From Ruminococcus flavefaciens (GTDB taxonomy: Bacteria > Bacillota > Clostridia > Oscillospirales > Ruminococcaceae), in assembly GCA_023663905.1 (NCBI GenBank), contig JAMPGO010000004.1:1-64000 (forward strand): a DNA stretch of 64,000 nt, given 5' to 3'. The notes under the pieces are model-generated. The model was not told the origin of the DNA. It saw only the letters and a program-made list of their open reading frames with translations, and searched no databases. Below are positions 14,468 through 23,296 of the stretch, in pieces (within the stretch, counting starts at the first letter, position 1; each line of letters opens with the position of its first letter). Made by a program: the position numbers and the translations under genes.

Positions 14468-16075
14468 TTATTCCTCATCTTCCTTGACAGGACGACCGCT
14501 GTTTGCGGGAATCGGCTTCATAGTCGGGAAGAGAAGTACGTCCCTGATAGAAGCGCTGTCAGTGAGAAGCATAACAAGTCTGTCGAGACCGAATCCGAGA
14601 CCGCCCGTAGGAGGCAGACCGTATTCGAGTGCGGTAACGAAATCCTCATCAACTTCGGCATTTGCACCCTGCGCACGCTTAGCTTCAACCTGCTTTACGA
14701 AGCGCTCCTTCTGGTCAATCGGGTCATTGAGTTCGGAGAAAGCGTTGCCCATTTCACGGCAGTACATAAAGTATTCAAAACGCTCGGTAAATGCAGGGTC
14801 GTAAGGCTTTCTCTTAGCGAGAGGAGAGTTCTCCACAGGGTAATCGTAGATAATAGTCGGCTGAATGAGCTTGTCCTCAACGAATGCGTCAAAGAATGCG
14901 ATAAGAACGTGCCCCTTTGTAGCAGAATCGCCCTCTTCAACTTCAACACCCTTTTCCTTTGCACAGGCTCTTGCCTGCTCATCGTCAGCCCAGTCATTGT
15001 AATCAACACCCGCATACTTCTTGACGGATTCAATCATAGTAAGGCGCTCCCACGGCTTGCCGAGGTCAATTTCAACACCCTGATACATAATCTTTGAAGT
15101 ACCGCAGACCTTTTCTGCAATAGTTCTGTACATATTTTCAATCAAATCCATCATACCGATGTAATCAGTATAAGCCTGATACATTTCAACGGAAGTAAAT
15201 TCAGGGTTGTGGGAAGTGTCCATACCTTCGTTTCTGAAAATACGTCCTACTTCATAAACCTTGTCAAATCCGCCGACAATAAGCCTCTTAAGGTAAAGCT
15301 CGGTCTCGATACGGAGGTACATTTCCATATCAAGTGTATTGTGGTGCGTAATGAACGGACGTGCGGAAGCACCGATTTCGAGCGTATGGAGAACAGGTGT
15401 ATCAACCTCGATATAGCCGAGACTGTCGAGATAGTTTCTTACTTCACGGATAATCTGGCTTCTCTTTACGAAAGTATCCTTGACTTCGGGATTTACAATC
15501 AAGTCAACATAGCGCTGTCTGTAGCGCATATCCTGGTCTTTGAGACCGTGCCACTTTTCGGGAAGCGGAAGAAGCGACTTGGAAAGGAGCTGGATTTTCT
15601 GTGCGTGGATAGAAATTTCGCCCTTCTTGGTTCTGAAAACAAAGCCCTCAACACCGATAATATCGCCGATGTCCCACTTTTTCTTAAATTCCTTGAACAG
15701 GTCAGCACCGACATCGTTTGAGCGCACATAAACCTGAATGCGGTCTGTAGCGTCACGGACATCGATGAAGTTAGCCTTGCCCATATCTCTCCAGCTCATA
15801 ATACGACCTGCAATGCGGACAATATTGCCCTTGAGCGCTTCAAGACCTTCGGCAACCTTTTCCTCATCGCCGTCTGCGGAAGCGATTATCTCGGCTTCCT
15901 TTGCCTCATACTCAGCTTTAAGCTCGCCTGCCTTGCCCGTAACATCGTACTTTGTAGTCTGATAAGGGTCAAATCCGCCCTCACGGAGAGAAGCAAGCTT
16001 GTCAAGGCGGTCCTTCTTTAATATGTTAATGTCCTGCTCTTCAACAGGAGCATTTGCCTGATTATTGTTACTCAT
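14468..16075 (-). CDS. lysS: Lysyl-tRNA synthetase, class II
   Basis: Charges tRNA-Lys. 535 residues, slightly longer than the usual 490-505. The N-terminal OB-fold domain covers about 60-180. Class II motif 2 is seen as F-R-N-E-G-M-D with the following H-N-P-E-F-T, and motif 3 as GLGFGLDRL near the C-terminus followed by IRDVLLFP. GASARPF precedes the Lys-recognition region. A 35-residue polar N-terminal extension precedes the normal LysS start. It lies 25 nt after greA, a common arrangement, and probably uses the greA promoter. Confidence 0.97.
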   Translation of the reverse strand: MSNNNQANAPVEEQDINILKKDRLDKLASLREGGFDPYQTTKYDVTGKAGELKAEYEAKEAEIIASADGDEEKVAEGLEALKGNIVRIAGRIMSWRDMGKANFIDVRDATDRIQVYVRSNDVGADLFKEFKKKWDIGDIIGVEGFVFRTKKGEISIHAQKIQLLSKSLLPLPEKWHGLKDQDMRYRQRYVDLIVNPEVKDTFVKRSQIIREVRNYLDSLGYIEVDTPVLHTLEIGASARPFITHHNTLDMEMYLRIETELYLKRLIVGGFDKVYEVGRIFRNEGMDTSHNPEFTSVEMYQAYTDYIGMMDLIENMYRTIAEKVCGTSKIMYQGVEIDLGKPWERLTMIESVKKYAGVDYNDWADDEQARACAKEKGVEVEEGDSATKGHVLIAFFDAFVEDKLIQPTIIYDYPVENSPLAKRKPYDPAFTERFEYFMYCREMGNAFSELNDPIDQKERFVKQVEAKRAQGANAEVDEDFVTALEYGLPPTGGLGFGLDRLVMLLTDSASIRDVLLFPTMKPIPANSGRPVKEDEE

Positions 16076-16100
16076 TTAACAAAACGTCCTTTCGGGAAAA

Positions 16101-16568
16101 TTACTTTGAGATTTCAAGAATCTCGAAACGAAGCTCGCCGGCAGGAGCTTCAACGATAAATATGTCGCCGACCTTTTTCTTCATAGCAGCCTTGCCGATA
16201 GGTGATTCGTCGGAAATCTTGCCCTCTTTTACATTGACGTGATTGGTGCTGACGATGTTGAAGGTCTCGATTTTCTCTGTGCCGATTCTTTTGATTTTGA
16301 TAACAGAACCCATTCCGACCTCGTCAACGGAGATATTGGAATCCTCAATAATCTCGGCATTATCTATAGTATACTGGAGTTCGGAAATTTTAGCCTCAAG
16401 AATAGCCTGTTCGTTTTTAGCTTCATCATACTCGGCATTCTCTGAAAGGTCGCCGTAAGAACGTGCAACTTTAAGGCGCTCTGCAACCTCTCTTCGCTTA
16501 TTGACCTTAAGGTCGTCAAGCTCAAGAACGAGCTTTTCATAGTTTGAACGTGCCATTTGTTTACCCAT
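16101..16568 (-). CDS. greA: Transcription elongation factor GreA
   Basis: Rescues backtracked RNA polymerase by stimulating transcript cleavage. 155 residues, the normal length. The N-terminal coiled coil carries the acidic tip GDLSENAEY; the C-terminal FKBP-like domain ends in the usual P-A-G-E-L-R-F-E-I-L-E-I. The start at 16568 is supported by an AAGGAG site; an internal ATG at codon 5 is an alternative. First gene of the run into lysS. Confidence 0.96.
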   Translation of the reverse strand: MGKQMARSNYEKLVLELDDLKVNKRREVAERLKVARSYGDLSENAEYDEAKNEQAILEAKISELQYTIDNAEIIEDSNISVDEVGMGSVIKIKRIGTEKIETFNIVSTNHVNVKEGKISDESPIGKAAMKKKVGDIFIVEAPAGELRFEILEISK

Positions 16569-16604
16569 AAAAAAACACTCCTTAGAAAAAATATTATATT
16601 TATC

Positions 16605-16633
16605 ATTATAATATATTTTCTTTTATTTGTCAA
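16605..16633 (-). promoter_or_regulatory. Promoter of the greA-lysS run
   Basis: Minus strand: TTGACA (16633-16628), 17-nt spacer, TATAAT (16610-16605). It is back to back with the promoter of the SWIM gene at 16683. Confidence 0.85.
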
Positions 16634-16682
16634 TAGCATATCGGCAAATTTGATTTTTACGAAACAAATGTTTGATTAGCTA

Positions 16683-16711
16683 TTGACTTTTGGCATACAA
16701 TGTGTTAAAAT
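16683..16711 (+). promoter_or_regulatory. Promoter of the SWIM/MoxR/vWA operon
   Basis: TTGACT (16683-16688), 17-nt spacer, TAAAAT (16706-16711), 32 bp before the first ATG. No other promoter is evident before the later genes of the operon, whose gaps are 17 nt or less. Confidence 0.7.
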
Positions 16712-16743
16712 AATATTAACATTCTACGAAAGGATTATCAGAA

Positions 16744-18177
16744 ATGGCGACTATAAAAAATATAACTGAGGATTTTATAATAAGTTCCGCTCCGAACAGT
16801 ACAGCTGTTGCAAATGCGAGAAAAATTTCACGTACAGGCGGATTCTACAGCCTGAAGAAAACTGCGGACGATACTCTTATCTACGGAGAGTGCAAGGGAA
16901 GCAGTGCGAAGCCCTATTATACATCGGCTGATTTTATGGGCGAAACACCTGTTTTCCGCTGTTCCTGTCCGAGCAGACAGTTTCCGTGCAAGCACAGTAT
17001 CGCAATTATGTTCGACTGGCTCGCAGGCAAGGATTTTGAAACAGGCGAAGTCCCTGACGATATAGTTTCAAAGCGTAAGAAGATTGAGGACAAGGCGAAG
17101 AAGGCTGAAAGCGGTGAAGCTCCGAAGCCGAAGAAGCCCAATAAATCCGCAATTACCAAGAAGCTTAAAAAACAGCGTGAGGGACTTGAACTTGCGGAGA
17201 GATTTGTTAACGACATTCTCTCAAGAGGTGTTTCGTCCGTCAACAGCGCTTCCTGCTCGCAGTATCAGGCGCTTGCAAAACAGCTGGGCGACTATTATCT
17301 TCCCGAACCGCAGGCTATAATGCTGGAGATTATCTCGCTTTCCCGTAATCTCTCCGAAAAGCCCGATGACAAACAGCTCAGCGATTTCACACAGCTCTGT
17401 GTAAGATTATCATCGTCCGTCAGAAAAAGTATGGACTACATTGACAAGAAGCTTGAAAGCGGTGAAGTTATGCCCGAGAATAATATTCTCTATGAAGCAA
17501 TGGGCAATGTCTGGAAGCTCACACAGCTTAAAGAACTCGGACTCTGCAAGCAGGATTCCGAGATATTACAGCTCTTCTTTGCGGTTCTGGAGGACAGAGT
17601 CCACAATATGTACATCGATACAGCATATTGGATTGACCTTACCGACGGCGAAATCTGCAAGACCGAAAACAAACGTCCGTTCCGTGCAGTGGACTATATA
17701 AAAGAGGAGGATAGCTTTTTCGGCGTGTATCAGATTCCCGAACTCTGCCTTTATCCCGGCGGTCTCAACAGACGTGTGCGCTGGGACGTTGCAAATATAA
17801 GAAGCAGGTCGCAGGCTGATTTGACAAAAGCCGTATCTTTTGCGGAAGATTCTCTTGCAGAGGCAGTGAAGAAGGCTAAAAATGAACTCAAAAACACACT
17901 CTCGAATCCGACTGTGGCAATGCTTATAAAGTACGACAGCATCGAGTTTGCTGAGGACGGTCACGGTGTGCTTAAACTGGGCGACGAGACAATCTCGCTT
18001 AAAGCAAGTGCGGATTATCCCGATGTTATTAACGTTCTGAAAATACTGGGCTGTGGTAAATACAACCGTGAGGGCTGTGCGGTTATGGGCGAGCTTTTCT
18101 ATGAATTTTCCGACCGAAAAATCTATCTCTGTCCGCTCGCAATCATAACACCTGAACAGTTAATCAGACTTTGGTAA
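16744..18177 (+). CDS. SWIM zinc-finger protein (first gene of a MoxR/vWA operon)
   Basis: 477 residues. A SWIM zinc finger is complete: Cys73-x-Cys75-x6-Cys82-x-His84. SWIM domains bind DNA or protein. A Lys/Pro-rich linker follows (about 110-145), then a long helical region and a mixed C-terminal domain with no known motif. A SWIM protein next to MoxR-type ATPase, DUF5682 and vWA genes is a known association, comparable to E. coli yehQ with yehL, yehM and yehP. The role is unknown; it may be the nucleic-acid or substrate-recognition part of a chaperone-like complex (inference). AAAGGA precedes the ATG at about 10 nt. Confidence 0.88.
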   Translation: MATIKNITEDFIISSAPNSTAVANARKISRTGGFYSLKKTADDTLIYGECKGSSAKPYYTSADFMGETPVFRCSCPSRQFPCKHSIAIMFDWLAGKDFETGEVPDDIVSKRKKIEDKAKKAESGEAPKPKKPNKSAITKKLKKQREGLELAERFVNDILSRGVSSVNSASCSQYQALAKQLGDYYLPEPQAIMLEIISLSRNLSEKPDDKQLSDFTQLCVRLSSSVRKSMDYIDKKLESGEVMPENNILYEAMGNVWKLTQLKELGLCKQDSEILQLFFAVLEDRVHNMYIDTAYWIDLTDGEICKTENKRPFRAVDYIKEEDSFFGVYQIPELCLYPGGLNRRVRWDVANIRSRSQADLTKAVSFAEDSLAEAVKKAKNELKNTLSNPTVAMLIKYDSIEFAEDGHGVLKLGDETISLKASADYPDVINVLKILGCGKYNREGCAVMGELFYEFSDRKIYLCPLAIITPEQLIRLW

Positions 18178-18189
18178 GGAGGTAAAAAA

Positions 18190-19965
18190 ATGAATATATC
18201 ACTTTTCTATCAGCTTCGTGAGAGACTTTGTGCGGCGGCAATATCGGGCTGTGATGTAATCGGCGAGGATTTCCGCCTTAAGCGTGCCGTTGAGGAATTT
18301 GAACCGCTCGCAAAGGCTAACAAGGTTTTCGCCAGGCTATATGCGATGTGCAGTGAGCTTCTGACGAGCGCTAAACCTGCGCTTCTTGCGGACTGCATTG
18401 CCCTCTGCGACGCTCTTGCCGTTACACAGAGTACATTCAGGGATAACAGCGAGACTGCTGAAAATACAGGTTTTGCAGACTGTGAGCCGTCCGACATACA
18501 TTATTCAATGCTTTATGACAGTATTGAGAATGTCAAATCAAAAGACCCACGCATTATAAATGATTATCTCGGCAAGCTCAAAGAGAATACTTCAGGATAT
18601 GCAAAGCTGATTGCAGAGCAGTTTGTTACTAATTGTGGCAGAGGATTAGTTCCCTTGCTTAAACAGCGTGTTGACCTTACAAATCCGAAAGAGAACGGCG
18701 CAATTGTTAAATGGGTCGGTCAGCTTGCAGGAGCGGACGAGAATGACTGGTATCTGTCGCTTATCGAAAAAGAAGATAATCCGCAGGCAGTGAGAAGCGA
18801 AGCGGTTGCTAATCTTGTGTATGACGAATCCAATGCGGAGCGCCTTCTTGAGCTTTACAAGACGGAGAAGGCTAAAATAAAGGATTCCGCAGGAATGGCG
18901 CTTGTCAGGCTCAATGTACCCGAGTGCGAAGTTGTACTCAAAAAGATTACATCGGGCAAATTTGCAAGGAAGAACGCTGTGCTGATTTCGGCTTCGCAGA
19001 ATAAAATTGCCGTTGATTTTGCTGTTGACTACGCTGAAAAAGCTTTTGAGGATTTAAATAAAACAGCCTCAGAGAAAAAATATGACATTGATTTGGCTAT
19101 AGATATGCTTTCAAATAAGCCCGAAGCCGAGGACGTTCTTTATTATCTCTCCAATCAGGACAGTAAGATAATAAGAATGTATTATGCCAATAATATGCTT
19201 TTTCATAATTTCGCTGACAATAAGGATGAGAAATTCCGTGTGCTTATTGAAAATCTCTACAGAAGAAATCCCGAATATTTTAATGGTGCATATTTTGTAA
19301 TGAATGCGTTTGAAAACAGAGGTGTGAAAATTGCTGATTTACCTGAAATAGCTGACAAACACCGTGACCAGTTTATCAGATTATTTAATGAGGTGGAATA
19401 CAACGATGTAAAGAACTGCTATATGTGTATGGACAATACCATTGACGACGGCAGAATTTATGATATTCTGGAATTTGTTACCGATACATCGTATCTTGCA
19501 AAATCAAGTATTCTGCTTGCTTCCAAGAGGAAAGAGGAAGAACGTTTCAGAGAAATATGTTCCGAACTGGCTTGCCGTGCTGTTAATAAAATCTTTGAAT
19601 CATCAGCCGAGCAGGACAGGGACAGAATATCTGCATACAGACTTGATTTCTTCAAGGCTGTTGTGAACACAAGACCCAATACAATTGCTTTTTACGCATT
19701 ATGTAAGAATGAACCGCAGTATATTACGGAAAATCCGCACCTGTTTGAAGATTTGATTATGTACAATCTGGCTAAAAGCTGGATTTATATAACTCAGGAT
19801 TTGCCGACGGATATTATTAATACAGCGGTAATCCCTGTTTATAAAAAGCTGAAAAAGTGGGAAACGCTGAAGGGCGGTAAATATCCGAGCGGTAATGTTC
19901 ATAATCAGATTAAATTTATCGAGTCTTATTTGCAGGATAACGGCTATGATGTATCCGCAGTTTAA
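18190..19965 (+). CDS. HEAT-like helical repeat protein of the MoxR/vWA operon
   Basis: 591 residues, almost all helical, cytoplasmic. The part from about 100 to 330 reads like degenerate HEAT repeats (pairs of amphipathic helices such as A-V-R-S-E-A-V-A-N-L-V and I-K-D-S-A-G-M-A-L-V-R-L), and the rest is similar in composition. This points to a scaffold or substrate adaptor. It has a strong AAGGAGG site and lies 12 nt after the SWIM gene and 17 nt before the MoxR gene. It is an extra member compared with the four-gene yeh set of E. coli. No enzymatic motif is visible. Confidence 0.75.
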   Translation: MNISLFYQLRERLCAAAISGCDVIGEDFRLKRAVEEFEPLAKANKVFARLYAMCSELLTSAKPALLADCIALCDALAVTQSTFRDNSETAENTGFADCEPSDIHYSMLYDSIENVKSKDPRIINDYLGKLKENTSGYAKLIAEQFVTNCGRGLVPLLKQRVDLTNPKENGAIVKWVGQLAGADENDWYLSLIEKEDNPQAVRSEAVANLVYDESNAERLLELYKTEKAKIKDSAGMALVRLNVPECEVVLKKITSGKFARKNAVLISASQNKIAVDFAVDYAEKAFEDLNKTASEKKYDIDLAIDMLSNKPEAEDVLYYLSNQDSKIIRMYYANNMLFHNFADNKDEKFRVLIENLYRRNPEYFNGAYFVMNAFENRGVKIADLPEIADKHRDQFIRLFNEVEYNDVKNCYMCMDNTIDDGRIYDILEFVTDTSYLAKSSILLASKRKEEERFREICSELACRAVNKIFESSAEQDRDRISAYRLDFFKAVVNTRPNTIAFYALCKNEPQYITENPHLFEDLIMYNLAKSWIYITQDLPTDIINTAVIPVYKKLKKWETLKGGKYPSGNVHNQIKFIESYLQDNGYDVSAV

Positions 19966-19982
19966 CGAAAGGAATTAATGAA

Positions 19983-21065
19983 ATGAGCGAAATATTAAGA
20001 TTACCTGCTGAAAAGCAGTTTCAGCACGAGATTGAAGCACTTATTGCGAACGAGAAAAATCCGATACCGTCAGGCTGGAAGATGTCGCCTAAGTCCGTTC
20101 TTACCTATATTATGGGAGGAAAATCGGGCGGAACTGAAATCTCGCCTAAGTATATGGGCGACAAGCGCATTGTTGAAATCTGTATCGCAACCCTTGTTAC
20201 AGACCGTGCATTGCTTCTGATAGGCGAACCGGGTACGGCTAAATCGTGGCTGTCGGAACACCTTACAGCTGCCATAAACGGCGATTCCTCGCTTGTTATA
20301 CAGGGTACGGCAGGAACGACCGAGGAGCAGATTCGCTATTCGTGGAATTACGCTATGCTTCTTGCAAAAGGTCCGTCGTTTGAATCGCTTGTAAAAAGTC
20401 CCGTGTATACCGCTATGGAACGTGGCTCAATCGCACGTATCGAGGAAATCTCACGCTGTGCAAGCGAGGTGCAGGACGCTTTAATCTCGATGCTTTCGGA
20501 GAAGAGAATCACTATTCCCGAACTCGGCGAGGAAGTTCCTGCGAAAAAGGGTTTTTCCGTAATCGCCACCGCAAACACCCGTGACAAGGGCGTTAACGAG
20601 ATGTCATCGGCACTTAAAAGACGTTTCAATATCGTCGTACTTCCTGCGCCCGATGATATGGAGACCGAGATTGAAATCGTCAGCACACGAGTTGCACAGA
20701 TGTCAAAGGATTTCGGGCTTAATTCAGAGCTTCCGAAGCGTTCGTCGGTTGAAAAGGTCGTGACCGTATTCCGTGAACTCCGTTCGGGGCATTCTCTTGA
20801 CGGCAAAACAAAAATCAAGCCGACTACAGGTGTACTCTCATCGGCTGAGGCAATCTCACTCCTCGTTAATTCTATGGCGCTGGCAGGAAGCTTCGGCAAC
20901 GGCAAAGTAACCGATGTGGAGCTGGCAAGCGCATTGCAGGGTGCTGTTGTAAAGGACGACGACAAGGATAAAGCCGTGTGGACGGAGTATCTTGAAAACG
21001 TTATGAGAAAAAAGGGCAGGGATTTTTCATCGCTTTATGCAGAATGTAAGGAGATAAACAAGTAA
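19983..21065 (+). CDS. MoxR-family AAA+ ATPase (YehL-like)
   Basis: 360 residues. Walker A GEPGTAKS at 81-88; the Walker B position reads IARIEEI (150-156), with Glu where the metal-binding Asp normally is; sensor 1 has the form ATANTRD; the Arg-finger region is ALKRRFN. MoxR ATPases act as chaperone-like hexamers that work with vWA proteins on metal-dependent or membrane-linked assemblies. Here a vWA gene lies two genes downstream. Length and partners fit the YehL subgroup. It overlaps the next gene by 1 nt, so translation is coupled. Confidence 0.92.
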   Translation: MSEILRLPAEKQFQHEIEALIANEKNPIPSGWKMSPKSVLTYIMGGKSGGTEISPKYMGDKRIVEICIATLVTDRALLLIGEPGTAKSWLSEHLTAAINGDSSLVIQGTAGTTEEQIRYSWNYAMLLAKGPSFESLVKSPVYTAMERGSIARIEEISRCASEVQDALISMLSEKRITIPELGEEVPAKKGFSVIATANTRDKGVNEMSSALKRRFNIVVLPAPDDMETEIEIVSTRVAQMSKDFGLNSELPKRSSVEKVVTVFRELRSGHSLDGKTKIKPTTGVLSSAEAISLLVNSMALAGSFGNGKVTDVELASALQGAVVKDDDKDKAVWTEYLENVMRKKGRDFSSLYAECKEINK

Positions 21066-23296
21066 TGGCTGAGTATTTCGGAGTCAGACATCTTTCTCCG
21101 TCGTGTGGATTCTATGTTGAGCAGTTCCTTGATAAAACCAAGCCCGATGTGGTGCTTATTGAAGGACCTGCCGATTTGAATGAGCTTATTTCTCCGCTGT
21201 GTTCGGTACGTGCGGATATGCCTGCGGCGATTCTTGCATACACCACTGAAGCTCCTGTGCGAACGGTTATGTATCCTCTTGCGGAATTTTCGCCTGAATA
21301 TAGGGCAATGCTGTGGGCGGACAGAAATAATATCCCTGTAAAATTCTGCGATTTACCGTCGGGCTGTGTGCTTGCCGATGATAATGACGACGACGAATAT
21401 CAGGACGGCAAATCAAAGGGCGAGAGTGTTTACGAAAAGCTCGAAAAGATTTCGGGGCTTGATAACGATACTTTCTGGGAATACAATTTTGAACACTGTC
21501 AGGACTACAGCGATTTTATTTCAGCTGTTGAGGAATACGGCAAGTCCCTGCGTGAGCTTTCGGAGAGCGATTCTTACAACGAACTCCGTGAGGCTTTTAT
21601 GCGCAGGACAATCCACGAAGCGGAGCAGGAATATAATCAGGTTGCAGTTATAACAGGTGCGTTCCATACATACGGACTTAAAGATAAAACATTTACCAAA
21701 TCCGACGAAAAGCTTATAAAGAAGCTGAAAACTGTCGATACCAAGGCGACCCTTATGCCGTATTCCTACTACAGGCTGTCGTCACGTTCGGGCTACGGAG
21801 CAGGAAGCAAAGCGCCTGCGTATTACGAGATTCTCTGGAAAAACAGGGTAAACGGTACTCTTGCGGACGCAAAGACCGAGTATCTCTCACGCATTGCTTC
21901 ATATCAGCGTGAAAACGGATTTTCGGCTTCATCGGCGGAAGTCATAGAGAGCGTTCGGCTTGCGGAGACTTTATGCGCTATGCGTGGCGGAAATATGCCG
22001 TCAATGGCTGATTTGCGTGATTCTGCCGTAACCTGTATGGGTCACGGAAGCTTCGGCGAAATCTCGCTTGCCTGTGCCGATGTTGAAATCGGTACTAAAA
22101 TAGGCACGCTTCCCGACGGCACAGTCTGCACTTCTGTTCAGGAGGATTTCACCCGTCAGCTCAAAGAGCTTAAGCTTGACCGTTTCCGCAAAGTAACAGG
22201 CGAGGAACTTGAGCTTGATTTGCGTGAGAATCTGCGTGTGAAGTCCGAAAAATCGGCATTTCTTGACCTCAACCGCTCATTTTTCCTGCACAGGCTGAGG
22301 GTCTGCGGAATTAATTTCGGCGAAAAGACCCACAGACAGCAGGAGAATGCTACGTGGGCTGAAAAATGGGTTCTGAGCTGGACTCCGGAGACGGAAATAC
22401 AGATTGTTGAAGCCTCGCTTAACGGCGATACTGTTGAAGCGGTGGCGGATTATGTACTCAACAGCAGGCTTCTGATGGCGGAAAAGCTGTCTGATACGGC
22501 GCAGGTACTTTCGGAAGCCTTTGAATGCGGACTTGCCGACTGCCTTAAAACAGCCGTAAAAGCTGTGCAAAGGCTTGCCGTTGACTGCGCTTCCGCTGTT
22601 GATTCGGCAAAAACTATCAGCACGCTTTCGGGAATCGTGCGCTTCGGAAATATCAGGAGAATAGATACAGAACCGCTCGTTCCGCTTATTCAACAGCTGT
22701 TTCTGAGATTCTGTTTGCAGGCTGATTCCGCTTCCATATGCGATTCGAGCGCAGGAAATGAGCTTGTAACGGCAATCGCAGGAGTGAACGACGCTTGTCT
22801 TGCGCACGATTTTCTTGAAACGGAAAAATTTACTGCGCTCCTTGATGAGCTTGCCGACAACGACAGGGTAAATCCGCTTGTATCGGGATTTGCCTGTGCC
22901 GTGCTGATAGAGCGTGGCAGGATTGGTTCGGAGAAGCTGTCGGAGCTTATTTCGAGACGTATGTCAAAGGGAAATCCTCCGACGGAAGGTGCGTTATGGT
23001 TTGAGGGTCTCAGCAAAAGGAACAGACGTTCGCTTATAAGCCGTATCAGTGTATGGGAAAAGCTTGCGGAGTTTATTGCAGAGCTTGACGACGATGAGTT
23101 TAAGCCCGTGCTTATCTGTCTGCGACGTACTTTCGGCGATTTCTCACCGTCCGAAAAGTCCGATATTGCTGAAAACATAGGCGAGGTACTTGGAATTTCG
23201 GCTGAACAGGCTTCGGAATTTGTTATGGCGGATATGACCGAAGAGGAGCAGGAAGCTGTTGATTCCCTTGACGACTTTGATTTTGGAGATATTTAA
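21065..23296 (+). CDS. DUF5682-family protein (YehM-like)
   Basis: 743 residues, about the length of E. coli YehM. The N-terminus starts with a compact domain in which Y-F-G-V-R-H-L-S-P and V-L-I-E-G-P-A-D are conserved-looking motifs; a His and Glu in these could be functional. An acidic Asp/Glu patch is near 105-115. The C-terminal two thirds are helical. Family knowledge: DUF5682 proteins are found next to MoxR, vWA and SWIM genes; biochemical function unknown. It starts 1 nt inside the MoxR stop and ends directly before the vWA gene. Confidence 0.85.
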   Translation: MAEYFGVRHLSPSCGFYVEQFLDKTKPDVVLIEGPADLNELISPLCSVRADMPAAILAYTTEAPVRTVMYPLAEFSPEYRAMLWADRNNIPVKFCDLPSGCVLADDNDDDEYQDGKSKGESVYEKLEKISGLDNDTFWEYNFEHCQDYSDFISAVEEYGKSLRELSESDSYNELREAFMRRTIHEAEQEYNQVAVITGAFHTYGLKDKTFTKSDEKLIKKLKTVDTKATLMPYSYYRLSSRSGYGAGSKAPAYYEILWKNRVNGTLADAKTEYLSRIASYQRENGFSASSAEVIESVRLAETLCAMRGGNMPSMADLRDSAVTCMGHGSFGEISLACADVEIGTKIGTLPDGTVCTSVQEDFTRQLKELKLDRFRKVTGEELELDLRENLRVKSEKSAFLDLNRSFFLHRLRVCGINFGEKTHRQQENATWAEKWVLSWTPETEIQIVEASLNGDTVEAVADYVLNSRLLMAEKLSDTAQVLSEAFECGLADCLKTAVKAVQRLAVDCASAVDSAKTISTLSGIVRFGNIRRIDTEPLVPLIQQLFLRFCLQADSASICDSSAGNELVTAIAGVNDACLAHDFLETEKFTALLDELADNDRVNPLVSGFACAVLIERGRIGSEKLSELISRRMSKGNPPTEGALWFEGLSKRNRRSLISRISVWEKLAEFIAELDDDEFKPVLICLRRTFGDFSPSEKSDIAENIGEVLGISAEQASEFVMADMTEEEQEAVDSLDDFDFGDI

